The position numbers were made by a program, and so were the translations under genes. A DNA stretch of 64,000 bases from G963665495 sp963677785 (lineage in GTDB: Bacteria; Desulfobacterota; Desulfovibrionia; Desulfovibrionales; Desulfovibrionaceae). The notes under the pieces were generated by a model, which saw nothing but the letters and a program-made list of their open reading frames with translations, did not search any database and was not told the origin of the DNA. Positions 18,269 to 26,782 of this stretch are shown piece by piece (the first letter of the stretch is position 1; every line of letters begins with the position of its first letter). Location of the stretch: the NCBI GenBank assembly GCA_963677785.2, contig CAXXDH010000003.1:4030001-4094000 (forward strand). The letters are read 5' to 3'.

Positions 18269-19387
18269 TCAGATTTCGGCGATAACGGTTCCGGTTGCGG
18301 TTGCGTCATATCCGGCCAGGACTCTGAGTTCATCGCGCAGGGTACGGGTCTGCAGCGTATCCAGGAGAATTTTCATGGCCGGATTATCCATCAGGTCACG
18401 CGGCAGTACCAGTTCGCAATGCGCCGCTATCAACGGTACGAAATCCAGGCCGTACAGATCTGCCACTGCCCGGAACCCCAGGGCTGCATCCGCCTGTTTG
18501 TACAAAACGCGCATGGCGCCTTCCGTATGGCTGTAGACCATGGTCTCGTAGCCGTTTATTTTGTCCGGCGGAATTCCCTGTTTTCGCAATAAATCATCAA
18601 GGAGCGTACGCAGCGCGGCGCCAGGTTCGCGGTTGACCAGTCTGGCTTTGGGATTGGTCAGGTCTTCCAGCGTATGGATATCCAATGGGTTGCCAGAAGC
18701 CACAAGCAACCCTTCTTCAATTTGCGAGAAGCCGATTATGGTGGCTTGTTGCTTGCCGAGGCTTTGCCGCGCAAGACGGATATTGTCCGCGTGGTCAGCA
18801 TTGGGCGAATGAAAATGCGTGCCGGCGACGTGCGCGTGACCGGAGGCGAGCCCGAGAACGGCTTGAAAGCTGGAGGCGAAGCGATAATGCACCCGGACAC
18901 CCGGAGCCAGTCGCGAAACATGGGTGGAAAGCAGCGCGAACGCCGGATCACATCCGAGCAGAACCAGCGAGTTGTCTGGTTTTTGCTGCGGACACAGGAG
19001 TTTGACATGTTCTTTGCCGGGCGTGAGCAGACCGTCGGCCGCTTCGAAAGTGCTGCTGAACGGGTCGGCTCCAGGTAGCGGATAGGCCAGTATGCGCCCG
19101 CGAATTTTAGTAAGAGATACTCTCGTGGTCGCGGAGGGGACAGGTCCGACAAGCGTATAGGGTAACTCGCAGTCTTGTTGTTCGCTGAAGAGATCTTCAA
19201 CCTTGCAGGAAAGATGCTGTGCCAGCCGCAGTGCGATCAACGTGTTGGGCGCGTATTTTCCGGATTCAATGTCGTATATTGCCTGACGTTTCAAACCCAC
19301 GAGTTCCGCCAGTTGCGTCTGGGAAAGTCCTTTTGCCGTACGGTAGGCTTTTACCTTGTTGGTTAGGGTCTGAGTCTGGGGCTTCAT
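18269..19387 (-). CDS. XRE-type regulator fused to a periplasmic-binding-protein-like sensor domain
   Basis: 372 residues. Residues about 8-66 are a Cro/CI helix-turn-helix (AYRTAKGLSQTQLAELVGLK, IYDIESGKYAPN). The rest resembles a type 2 periplasmic binding protein kept in the cytoplasm (NSLVLLGCDPAFALLSTHVS, GHAHVAGTHFHSPNADH, LVNREPGAALRTLLDDLL), the arrangement of COG1910-type regulators whose sensor resembles molybdate-binding proteins. It probably senses an oxyanion or metal chelate and controls transcription. It diverges from the TonB-dependent receptor across an 884-base repeat-bearing region, so autoregulation and control of that operon are plausible. The ligand cannot be read from the sequence. 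Confidence 0.82.
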   Translation of the reverse strand: MKPQTQTLTNKVKAYRTAKGLSQTQLAELVGLKRQAIYDIESGKYAPNTLIALRLAQHLSCKVEDLFSEQQDCELPYTLVGPVPSATTRVSLTKIRGRILAYPLPGADPFSSTFEAADGLLTPGKEHVKLLCPQQKPDNSLVLLGCDPAFALLSTHVSRLAPGVRVHYRFASSFQAVLGLASGHAHVAGTHFHSPNADHADNIRLARQSLGKQQATIIGFSQIEEGLLVASGNPLDIHTLEDLTNPKARLVNREPGAALRTLLDDLLRKQGIPPDKINGYETMVYSHTEGAMRVLYKQADAALGFRAVADLYGLDFVPLIAAHCELVLPRDLMDNPAMKILLDTLQTRTLRDELRVLAGYDATATGTVIAEI

Positions 19388-20271
19388 GACGTGTGCTCAC
19401 ATAGTGAATCGAGTCACGCTGCAGTCAGGTCGTTTTGGGGGGGACTGACCAGCGGAGACATGGTGTGAAAACGCATTGATTGAAAGTGATTGATCTTTGC
19501 CAGGCAGTTGGTGAATAGCTGTTTTTCCCATAACTTATGCTTCAGAATCGGAGACATGGAAATACTCTGTAATCAATACCTTTCATTTTTATTTAATACT
19601 CTTGTCGTGTTCAAACGTCAAGCTCTGCTCAATTTTGTTCTCCCATAGGTAAAATGAACTGTATTATTTTAAACGTCAAAGTTAGGTAAAACTGTTTTTA
19701 TGTGTTTGTTAAAAAATTCATTTGACGTGTAAAAACCTAATTGGTAGGGTGGCGCCAATCAATATTTGTACTAAGCTTTTATTCCGACTGGTGCTGGGAC
19801 GTATTGCGTGCAATATCTTGTCATGGTTGTAGGCAATGAGCGAACAGTTTAACTGCTAACCGTATATTGTAATGGTATCGATACGGATTGATACGGAGGT
19901 GAAAGAAACAGAATCAGACTTTGAAACGATAATTAATTATACCAGATTATTTGAGTTTTTGTATCAGTATTCGTTGACTGGCATTTACACCAAGAAGAAT
20001 TAGGCAAGTTGAGCTGAATTTTAGCTCGACTAGACATATAGTTGCATATTTTATAGAGTTTTTGTGAATAAATAGAGATTCTATTTGTGTAATTTATCTT
20101 CTTGTGGTGTTATTAGTTGTCTATAATAATGCAGGATTATATTTTTATTATATATGCTGCTTATTTTTATGGTTATCTTTCAAGAGTTTGATTAGGGTAA
20201 ATTGAAATAATAGTAAAAATAAAGGCAGGGAGGAAGTTCATGATCTGTATGTTCAACAGGGAGGCGATTAC
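19388..20271. promoter_or_regulatory. AT-rich divergent control region with repeated boxes
   Basis: 884 bases without a convincing long gene between the XRE regulator and the TonB receptor. Three ACGTCAA-type boxes are present at 19613-19621 (AAACGTCAA), 19671-19680 (AAACGTCAAA) and, inverted, 19720-19728 (ATTTGACGT). TAGGTAAAA occurs at 19646-19654 and 19683-19691. GATACGGA is repeated with a 10-base period at 19880-19887 and 19890-19897. A perfect palindrome, ATAATTAATTAT, lies at 19929-19940. TATAAT at 20122-20127 with TTCTTG 17 bases upstream is a possible promoter for the receptor. The region is markedly more AT-rich than its surroundings. Confidence 0.5.
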
Positions 20272-20308
20272 ATGGAAATTTTTAAAAGGAGTTTGTTGTA
20301 TTTTATAG
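20240..20308 (+). CDS. Possible leader peptide overlapping the receptor start
   Basis: A 22-codon frame, MICMFNREAITWKFLKGVCC plus IL, starts at an ATG seven bases after a strong AGGGAGGAAG ribosome site and overlaps the first 37 bases of the TonB-receptor gene in another frame. It contains three cysteines, with a CC pair near the end. The receptor has its own ribosome site (GGGAGG) inside this frame, so translation of the small frame could couple to or inhibit initiation of the receptor. Whether it is translated is unknown. Confidence 0.3.
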   Translation: MICMFNREAITWKFLKGVCCIL

Positions 20309-22335
20309 TCATTGCCCTGTGTTTTTCTGTTATGCAAGTTGAGCTTGCTTTGGCAGATGATGCAGGAGAAAATGATAAGACGGAAAATTTGATAGAGCAG
20401 ACGGAAAATATACCAAGCGAAGATGGTACAAGTTTGAATAATGTTTTTACGCTTGGTGAGGTCGAAGTCATCTCCAGCCAGGAGAACAGCGGAAACCCGA
20501 CATCCGTGCGGGTTGGAGATAAAGAGCTCAGAGAATTCAACGCCAACACTGTACCGGAAGCGGCCAAGTTGGTTCCGGGATTGACTCTTGATCGTGTCGG
20601 CGCCCGAAATGAAACCATGATCAGAGTTCGCGGCTTTGATCAGAAGCACGTTCCCATTTATCTTGACGGTATTCCGATTTACGTGCCTTACGACGGATAT
20701 CCGGATTTGGGGCGGTTTACCACCTTCGACCTTTCCGAAATGGTCATCTCCAAGGGATTCACATCCGTACTGTACGGCCCCAACACCATGGGCGGCGCCA
20801 TCAACCTGGTCAGCCGAAAACCCGTAAAAAAGTTTGAGGCCAACGCAGGCGTGGGCGGTAGTGTCGACGGCTGGCATACCTATGCCAATGCGGGCACAAA
20901 CCAGGGGCTCTGGTACCTTCAGGGCAGTGCTTCGTATTTGAGCAGCGATGGCTATCTTCTTCCGGATTATTTTACGCCGACGGCCACCGAAGATGGCGGA
21001 AAGCGCAATAATTCATATAATGAAGACAGTAAGTTCAGCTTCAAGATCGGTCTGACCCCCAACGAGACCGACGAATATTCGCTGACATATATCAAGCAGC
21101 ATGGAAAAAAGGGAACCCCGCCGTATACGGGCAAGGACCCCTCAGTGACGGTGCGCTACTGGCGTTGGCCCTACTGGGACAAGCAAAGCGTTTATTTCAA
21201 TTCCAATACCGCCATTGGATCTGAAAATGATTTTTATGTCAAAACACGTCTTTTTTATGACAGTTTCAGAAATGCTTTGAACAGTTACGACAACGACACC
21301 TATACGACCCAGTACAAAAAATACGCTTTTTGCAGCGCTTACGACGACCATACCATAGGCGGTTCGTTGGAAGTAGGAACCTATGCCATCCCTTACAATA
21401 CCGTAAAGATGGCATTTCACTACAAGGGGGATTATCACAACGAGCGTGATGAAGGCGACCCTCGCCAGCATTTTCACGAGGATATTTATTCCATCGGACT
21501 CGAGGATACTATCGATGTAACGGATGATCTCTATTTTATTGCAGGCGTCAGCTATGATTATATTAACACGATCAAAGCGGAAGATGTAGACAGCAATAAT
21601 AATATTGTCAGCTTCAATAAAAATAATACTGATGGTATCAATCCACAGCTGGGCATGTTTTATCGAGTGGGAGAAGGCGGCCTGGCGCATGCGAGTGTCG
21701 CAGCGAAAACCCGCATGCCTTCCATCAAGGATAAATTCTCCTATAAGATGGGCAAAGCATTGCCCAATGAAGATCTGGATCCCGAACGATCCGTCAACTA
21801 CGAACTGGGGTACAGGCAGGAATTCAACAAGACAGGTAAAGCCGAAGTTACCGCGTTTTATTATGATATCAGAGACTATATCGAGTCTGTCGATATCACG
21901 AGCGACCTGTATCAGAATCAGAACATCGGTCATGTCGAAGAGTATGGTTTCGAACTTTCCGCTTCCGGAAACATTTTCTGGGGCCTGTTCGGTGGATTCA
22001 ACTATACCTATCTGCATTACAACAACCTCTCCACCAGCGATGAGTTGACCGATACGCCCAATCACAAGGCCTTTGCGTACCTGAAGTACGAGTTTCTCCC
22101 GGACATCTGGCTGATGATCGACGGTGAATACAACTCCCGCCGCTGGAGCGATACCGACCGTTCGCGCAAGGTTCCTGAATATTATCTGTTCGGCGCCAAG
22201 TTCAATTGCAGGCTTACCGACTACGTTTCGTTCAACGTGGGCGTGGATAATTTGTTTGATCAGGAATATGAGATTGATGAAGGCTACCCAGAAGCCGGCA
22301 GAAATGTATACGCGGGCGTTGATTTCAACTTCTAA
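20272..22335 (+). CDS. TonB-dependent outer-membrane receptor
   Basis: 687 residues from an ATG with CAGGGAGG upstream. A signal peptide covers residues 1-28. A TonB-box-like segment lies near residue 62 (LGEVEVISSQ). The plug domain follows (VPEAAKLVPGLTLDRVGARN, IRVRGFDQKHVPIYLDGIPI, VLYGPNTMGGAINLVS) and the rest is a 22-strand-type barrel ending in aromatic YAGVDFNF. It would import a scarce metal chelate or cofactor, energised by the tonB-exbB-exbD genes at the end of the same operon. The substrate is not evident. The first 60 codons are AT-rich compared with the rest. Confidence 0.9.
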   Translation: MEIFKRSLLYFIVIALCFSVMQVELALADDAGENDKTENLIEQTENIPSEDGTSLNNVFTLGEVEVISSQENSGNPTSVRVGDKELREFNANTVPEAAKLVPGLTLDRVGARNETMIRVRGFDQKHVPIYLDGIPIYVPYDGYPDLGRFTTFDLSEMVISKGFTSVLYGPNTMGGAINLVSRKPVKKFEANAGVGGSVDGWHTYANAGTNQGLWYLQGSASYLSSDGYLLPDYFTPTATEDGGKRNNSYNEDSKFSFKIGLTPNETDEYSLTYIKQHGKKGTPPYTGKDPSVTVRYWRWPYWDKQSVYFNSNTAIGSENDFYVKTRLFYDSFRNALNSYDNDTYTTQYKKYAFCSAYDDHTIGGSLEVGTYAIPYNTVKMAFHYKGDYHNERDEGDPRQHFHEDIYSIGLEDTIDVTDDLYFIAGVSYDYINTIKAEDVDSNNNIVSFNKNNTDGINPQLGMFYRVGEGGLAHASVAAKTRMPSIKDKFSYKMGKALPNEDLDPERSVNYELGYRQEFNKTGKAEVTAFYYDIRDYIESVDITSDLYQNQNIGHVEEYGFELSASGNIFWGLFGGFNYTYLHYNNLSTSDELTDTPNHKAFAYLKYEFLPDIWLMIDGEYNSRRWSDTDRSRKVPEYYLFGAKFNCRLTDYVSFNVGVDNLFDQEYEIDEGYPEAGRNVYAGVDFNF

Positions 22336-22368
22336 AGGCAGGGCAGTCAGGATGACTGCTGTGTGGTT

Positions 22369-23031
22369 ATGACAGAAATACACGAATTCGAAACATTGCT
22401 GCAGGCTGCCGTAAAATTCCACGGACATTTGTGCGGCGGCCAGATCATCGGCGTACGTATGGGCATGGCGGGTCTGCGCGAATTGGGCATTACCGATCCG
22501 CGCGGGAGTGAACGCAAAGATTTTGTGGCCTTTGTCGAAACCGACCGCTGTGCCACGGACGCCATTTTGACGGTGACCGGCCTGACCCCTGGGAAGAGAA
22601 GCCTCAAAATTCTGGATTATGGAAAAATGGCCGCCACCTTCGTGCATTTGCACTCGGGAAAGGCCGTACGCATCCATACTCTGGAGTCGTCCATGAAAAA
22701 AACCACGAAACTGGCCGGGACTCTGGTCGGATATGACGAAAAAGAAGCGTATCTTCAGGCGCTGAAAATGCTCCCGGAAGAAGACTTACTTGGCATCCGG
22801 GAGGTCGCGGTGGCATTGGAGCCCTGCGACCTCCCGGGGCCGCCCGTACGCTGTGCCGTATGCGCTGCCTGCGGGGAGCAAGTGCTGGATAACCGCGATA
22901 TTGTCATTGACGGCCAAAGCTATTGCTGGCCCTGCGCCAATGGGCAAACGTATTACCGGACAATGGAAACGCCGGTTTCACATGCGTACCAACCAAAGGA
23001 AAAACAATCCGATGAGCATGCCGAATATTGA
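22369..23031 (+). CDS. fmdE: FmdE-family zinc-ribbon protein
   Basis: 220 residues; the ATG at 22369 is preferred over an in-frame GTG two codons earlier. The FmdE core is clear: AAVKFHGHLCGGQIIGVRMG at the start, then VETDRCATDAILTVTG and LDYGKMAATFVHLHSGKAVR. A C-terminal treble-clef-like zinc ribbon is formed by CAVCAACG and YCWPC. The family is named after subunit E of formylmethanofuran dehydrogenase, a molybdenum/tungsten enzyme, but bacterial members lack that enzyme and are of unknown role. Here it sits between a TonB receptor and a metal-chelate type ABC importer, which suggests a role in handling the imported metal. Confidence 0.82.
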   Translation: MTEIHEFETLLQAAVKFHGHLCGGQIIGVRMGMAGLRELGITDPRGSERKDFVAFVETDRCATDAILTVTGLTPGKRSLKILDYGKMAATFVHLHSGKAVRIHTLESSMKKTTKLAGTLVGYDEKEAYLQALKMLPEEDLLGIREVAVALEPCDLPGPPVRCAVCAACGEQVLDNRDIVIDGQSYCWPCANGQTYYRTMETPVSHAYQPKEKQSDEHAEY

Positions 23032-23854
23032 TTGGAACACGGTTTGGGAAAACAGTCATAAACATAAACTCAGTAAGCAATTCGACAGTACGGCCTTTTG
23101 GAATAAGCGGGCTCCGGAGTTTACGCGTGCGGTAAAAGGCAGCGATTACATTGAGCAGTTTCTGAAAATACTCAATCCGCAATCGGAGTTGACCGTTTTG
23201 GACGTGGGCTGTGCGGCAGGTACGCTGGCCATTCCATTGGCAAAAAAAGTGCGTCAGGTGACGGCCTTTGACCCGTCACCGCGGATGCGGGAACTGCTGC
23301 AGGAGCGTTGCGAACGGGAAGGAATTACCAATATCCGCGTTTTGGAATGCAGCTGGGAAGAGGACTGGCAGGCAGCAGGCATAGCACCCCACGATGTGGT
23401 CATGGCATCGCGTTCGTTGATTGTATCGGATTTGCGTACGGCACTTCTGAAGGCGCATCGTTTTGCCCGCAAACAAATTTTCGTCTCCACGCTGGTTGGA
23501 GAAGGACCTCATGACAGCCGTATTATTGAGGCTGTCGGCCGTGAATATACGGCGGGCGTGGATTACATCATTGTGCTCAATCTGCTGCGCCAGATGGGTA
23601 TTTACGCCAACGTATCCTTTACCTATACAAATGATCCTAAATTTTTTTCCGATATAGATACGGCCGTAGATGGCATTCGCTGGATGGTGTATGACATGTC
23701 GCAAGAAGAAGAAACCAGGTTGCGGGATTATTTGCAACAGACGCTGGTCGTTACAGAAGATGGATTGAGCATGCCTGATGAGCATCCTGTCCGCTGGGCT
23801 GTCTTGTATTGGGATAAAACTACCGGCTGTGACGCCGATCCAGGAGATTTATAA
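23012..23854 (+). CDS. Class I SAM-dependent methyltransferase (operon member 1)
   Basis: 280 residues from the ATG after AAAGGA, overlapping fmdE by 20 bases. Motif I is LTVLDVGCAAGTLAIPLAKK, followed by VTAFDPSPRMRELLQ; a DVVMASRSLIVSDL segment occupies the motif IV position. The N-terminus (DWNTVWENSHKHK) resembles methyltransferases that occur beside ABC importers in anaerobes. The acceptor is unknown. Its position inside an uptake operon suggests that it acts on an imported chelator or cofactor, an inference from context only. The periplasmic binding protein gene begins two bases after its stop. Confidence 0.75.
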   Translation: MSMPNIDWNTVWENSHKHKLSKQFDSTAFWNKRAPEFTRAVKGSDYIEQFLKILNPQSELTVLDVGCAAGTLAIPLAKKVRQVTAFDPSPRMRELLQERCEREGITNIRVLECSWEEDWQAAGIAPHDVVMASRSLIVSDLRTALLKAHRFARKQIFVSTLVGEGPHDSRIIEAVGREYTAGVDYIIVLNLLRQMGIYANVSFTYTNDPKFFSDIDTAVDGIRWMVYDMSQEEETRLRDYLQQTLVVTEDGLSMPDEHPVRWAVLYWDKTTGCDADPGDL

Positions 23855-23855
23855 C

Positions 23856-24920
23856 ATGTTCTTGCATCATAACGTACAAATAAAAAAATCGGTCGCGTGT
23901 TGCTTCTGCTGCGCACTCTTGTTGTTCGTATTTGCATCAACGGGCATCGCCCAGGCACGTGTTATTGAAGATATGGCTGGGAGAAAGGTCGAGGTGCCCG
24001 ACAAAATCAACAAGATTTTTGCCGCTTCACCACCTGTGTTGTATCTCCTTTATGCATTTGATTATAAGACGATAGCAGGATTGAATTTTCCATTTTACAA
24101 CATGGAAATAAAGTACCTTCACAAAGAAGTTGTGGATTTGCCGGTAATCGGCGGCTGGTTCGGCCAGGGGCGGACACCAAACCTGGAACATGTGATGGCT
24201 GTTAAACCAGACATAATGATGTGCTGGTATTGGAAGAAAACCGCCGCCAATCAGCTGGTTGAGGAGACCGCAAAAAACATCAAGCTTCCCTATGTGTATA
24301 TCAAGTTGGAAACGCTTGAGGATTATGTACGGGCTTTTCGTTTTGTAGGGGAATTATTGGGGTGCCCCGAACGCGGCAATGTTTTGGCGGAGTATACGCA
24401 AAAGGTCTTGGATGAAGTCAACGGAGCTTTGGCTGGTCTGTCCGAACAGGACAAACTCCGGGTCTACTATGCGGAAGGGCCGGATGGGCTGAAAACAGAA
24501 TGTGACCGTTCCGTCCATGCCGCTTTGATTCATATGTCCGGAGGCAAAAATATTCAGCATTGTGAGCAGAGTTCCACGTACGGCATGGAGCCCGTATCTA
24601 TTGAAGAGGTGCTGACAAAAGATCCGCAGGTTATTGTGATCCGGAACAAGCAGTTCGCTGAAAATATCAACAAAGAAAAGCAGTGGAGTCAAATGCGTGC
24701 TGTTAAGGATAAACGCGTGTATATGATTCCGCGCATTCCTTTTAATTGGTTTGATCGTCCGCCTTCCTTTATGCGCGTGCTTGGTTTGCAGTGGCTGACC
24801 AACAAACTCTATCCTCAGCGTTATCCAAAAGACATGGTTCAGGCCACACGTGATTTTTATACGCTCTTTTTGGGTGTGAATATTTCAGAACAGGAAGCCC
24901 AGGCTATTTTGAACCCATGA
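23856..24920 (+). CDS. ABC-importer periplasmic binding protein (FecB/BtuF-like)
   Basis: 354 residues with an N-terminal hydrophobic signal region (VACCFCCALLLFVFASTGIA). The class III binding-protein fold is recognisable: RVIEDMAGRKVEVPDKINKI, LPVIGGWFGQGRTPNLEHV, KPDIMMCWYWKK and a C-terminal IPRIPFNWFDRPPSFMRVLG. That last sequence characterises a subgroup annotated as iron- or nickel-complex binding proteins. It should capture the chelate delivered by the TonB receptor and pass it to the permease, whose ATG overlaps this gene's TGA. Metal specificity cannot be read directly. Confidence 0.85.
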   Translation: MFLHHNVQIKKSVACCFCCALLLFVFASTGIAQARVIEDMAGRKVEVPDKINKIFAASPPVLYLLYAFDYKTIAGLNFPFYNMEIKYLHKEVVDLPVIGGWFGQGRTPNLEHVMAVKPDIMMCWYWKKTAANQLVEETAKNIKLPYVYIKLETLEDYVRAFRFVGELLGCPERGNVLAEYTQKVLDEVNGALAGLSEQDKLRVYYAEGPDGLKTECDRSVHAALIHMSGGKNIQHCEQSSTYGMEPVSIEEVLTKDPQVIVIRNKQFAENINKEKQWSQMRAVKDKRVYMIPRIPFNWFDRPPSFMRVLGLQWLTNKLYPQRYPKDMVQATRDFYTLFLGVNISEQEAQAILNP

Positions 24921-25927
24921 AAAAGCAGTTTATATTTTCCATAGTTGCGGTGGTTTTTGGTTTTAGTGTTTTGCTTTCCTTTACGCAAGGAAGGTATCCG
25001 TTAACTCTGCTGGATATATGGAATTATCTGCAGCATGTTTTACTGAATACTTCCATGCCGGAAGATGTCGCCGAAAAAATTAAAGTAGTGCTGGTGGATA
25101 TCCGCCTGCCTCGGATTCTCGCGGCGATTGTTGTGGGAGCGGCTTTGTCGGTCTCCGGTGCGACCTTTCAGGGGATGTTCATGAATCCGCTCGTATCGCC
25201 GGGTATACTGGGCGTATTGGCCGGAGCTTCATTCGGCGCCGCATTGGGCATGCTTTTCTCCTCTCAATGGGCCATTGTGCAGGCCAGTGCTTTTCTTTCC
25301 GGCTTGGCTGCGGTTGCCCTGGCCTTGTTGCTGTCGCATTTTTACAAAGGCGACCGGCTGTTATTGCTTATTCTCAGCGGAGTTATAAGCGGAGCCTTGT
25401 TTACTGCACTGCTTTCCATCATCAAGTATCTGGCCGACCCGTATGATCAACTCCCGGCCATTATTTTTTGGCTCATGGGAGGGTTTTCCATGATCAATAT
25501 GACTTCCATCATGTATTTGGCCCCGGCCATTGTTTTAGGAATAGTGCTGATTTTGGCCTTTTCAAACCATCTCAACATATTGACTATGGGGGAAGAAGAG
25601 GCGAGAGCGCTCGGACTCCGGGTAAAGAGCATACGTTTGACTTTTATCATTGCGGCCACGCTCATAAGCAGCATGACCGTGGCTATTGGCGGGATCATCG
25701 GATGGGTCGGACTTGTGATCCCCCATATGGGGCGGATGATCATAGGGCCGGACAACCGATTGCTACTGCCTTTCAGCGCACTGTTGGGGGCGTTGTTTTT
25801 ACTGGTGGTGGATAATGTATCGCGCCAGCTTTTTACTGTGGAAGTGCCGCTGGGTATTCTTACAGCGCTGTTGGGTATTCCTGTGTTTGCCTGGGTGCTT
25901 CGCGTGGCGCAAAAAGGATGGAGTTGA
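24917..25927 (+). CDS. FecCD-type ABC permease
   Basis: 336 residues with about ten hydrophobic segments. Family landmarks include VDIRLPRILAAIVVGAALSV, SGATFQGMFMNPLVSPGILG, ARALGLRVKSIRLTFIIAAT and GGIIGWVGLVIPHMGRMIIG, the last two lying at the ATPase-coupling and gate regions. It belongs to the BtuC/FecD/FhuB family for iron-chelate, heme and cobalamin uptake and would work as a homodimer in the inner membrane. Translation is coupled to the binding protein (ATGA) and the ATPase begins three bases after its stop. Confidence 0.92.
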   Translation: MKKQFIFSIVAVVFGFSVLLSFTQGRYPLTLLDIWNYLQHVLLNTSMPEDVAEKIKVVLVDIRLPRILAAIVVGAALSVSGATFQGMFMNPLVSPGILGVLAGASFGAALGMLFSSQWAIVQASAFLSGLAAVALALLLSHFYKGDRLLLLILSGVISGALFTALLSIIKYLADPYDQLPAIIFWLMGGFSMINMTSIMYLAPAIVLGIVLILAFSNHLNILTMGEEEARALGLRVKSIRLTFIIAATLISSMTVAIGGIIGWVGLVIPHMGRMIIGPDNRLLLPFSALLGALFLLVVDNVSRQLFTVEVPLGILTALLGIPVFAWVLRVAQKGWS

Positions 25928-25930
25928 GCC

Positions 25931-26782
25931 ATGGAAAAAGTTCGGACGGATAATGTCTGCTTTGGATACAACGGCAGGACCGTATTGCATGACATCTCGC
26001 TCTGTATTGAAGGCGGCTATGTCCTTTCCTTGCTAGGGCCCAACGGCAGCGGCAAAACAACCTTGCTGAAGGTTCTGCTCGGGCTGTATCAGCCGGACAC
26101 GGGCAATGTGCTGCTGGAGGGGACTCCAATGTCCGAATTGACGCCGCGTCAACTGGCCCGCAAAGTAGCCTATGTTCCGCAGACCCACAGGATGTCCTTT
26201 GCTTATACGGTCTTCGACATCATTTTGATGGGGCGCGCTTCGTATACGTCCTTCTTTTCCCGCTACAGCAAAGAAGATTATGAAATTGCCGAGCAAGCCA
26301 TGGAACGGCTGTCCATCACTTGGCTTAGAGACAGGGTCTATACGGAAATCAGCGGCGGAGAACGCCAGCTGACGCTCATTGGCCGGGCGCTTGCCCAGGG
26401 AGCGGATACGCTCGTGATGGACGAACCGCTGAACGGGCTTGACTACGGCAATCAGATTAAACTGCTCGAGTGTATCGCTGGTCTGGCGCAGGAAGGGTAT
26501 ACTTTTGTAAAAACAACCCATTTTCCGGATCATGCCTTGTGGGTTTCCAACCGCGTGGTGCTCATGCATCAGGGGCGTATTATTGCTGACGGGCCCACTG
26601 AAAACGTAATCAACGAGCACAATATCAGTGAGTTGTACGATCGCGACATTGCCATTCTGGATGTCGGAAACGGCGTACGCACGTGTTTGCCGCGTTCCTT
26701 ACTGCAGGCAGAGCCGCATGCCAATGCCATACCCGGGCTTCAAGAGGGCTGTGATGGCTCCCGTACGCACCGCTTGTCATAA
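25931..26782 (+). CDS. FecE/FepC-type ABC transporter ATPase
   Basis: 283 residues. Walker A is GPNGSGKTT (36-44), the Q-loop is YVPQTHRMSFAYTVFDIILM, the signature is ISGGERQL, Walker B is TLVMDEPLNGLD and the H-loop is KTTHFPDH. The subfamily energises iron-siderophore, heme and cobalamin importers. The C-terminal 50 residues, after the ELYDRDIAIL segment, are extended and overlap the tonB reading frame by 29 bases, so the tail may be partly non-essential. It completes the PBP-permease-ATPase trio. Confidence 0.92.
   Translation: MEKVRTDNVCFGYNGRTVLHDISLCIEGGYVLSLLGPNGSGKTTLLKVLLGLYQPDTGNVLLEGTPMSELTPRQLARKVAYVPQTHRMSFAYTVFDIILMGRASYTSFFSRYSKEDYEIAEQAMERLSITWLRDRVYTEISGGERQLTLIGRALAQGADTLVMDEPLNGLDYGNQIKLLECIAGLAQEGYTFVKTTHFPDHALWVSNRVVLMHQGRIIADGPTENVINEHNISELYDRDIAILDVGNGVRTCLPRSLLQAEPHANAIPGLQEGCDGSRTHRLS

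Noticed and set aside
21142..22677. Long open frame antisense to the TonB-dependent receptor
   Set aside because: The receptor frame contains plug and barrel motifs and the antisense frame has none; it also covers part of fmdE.
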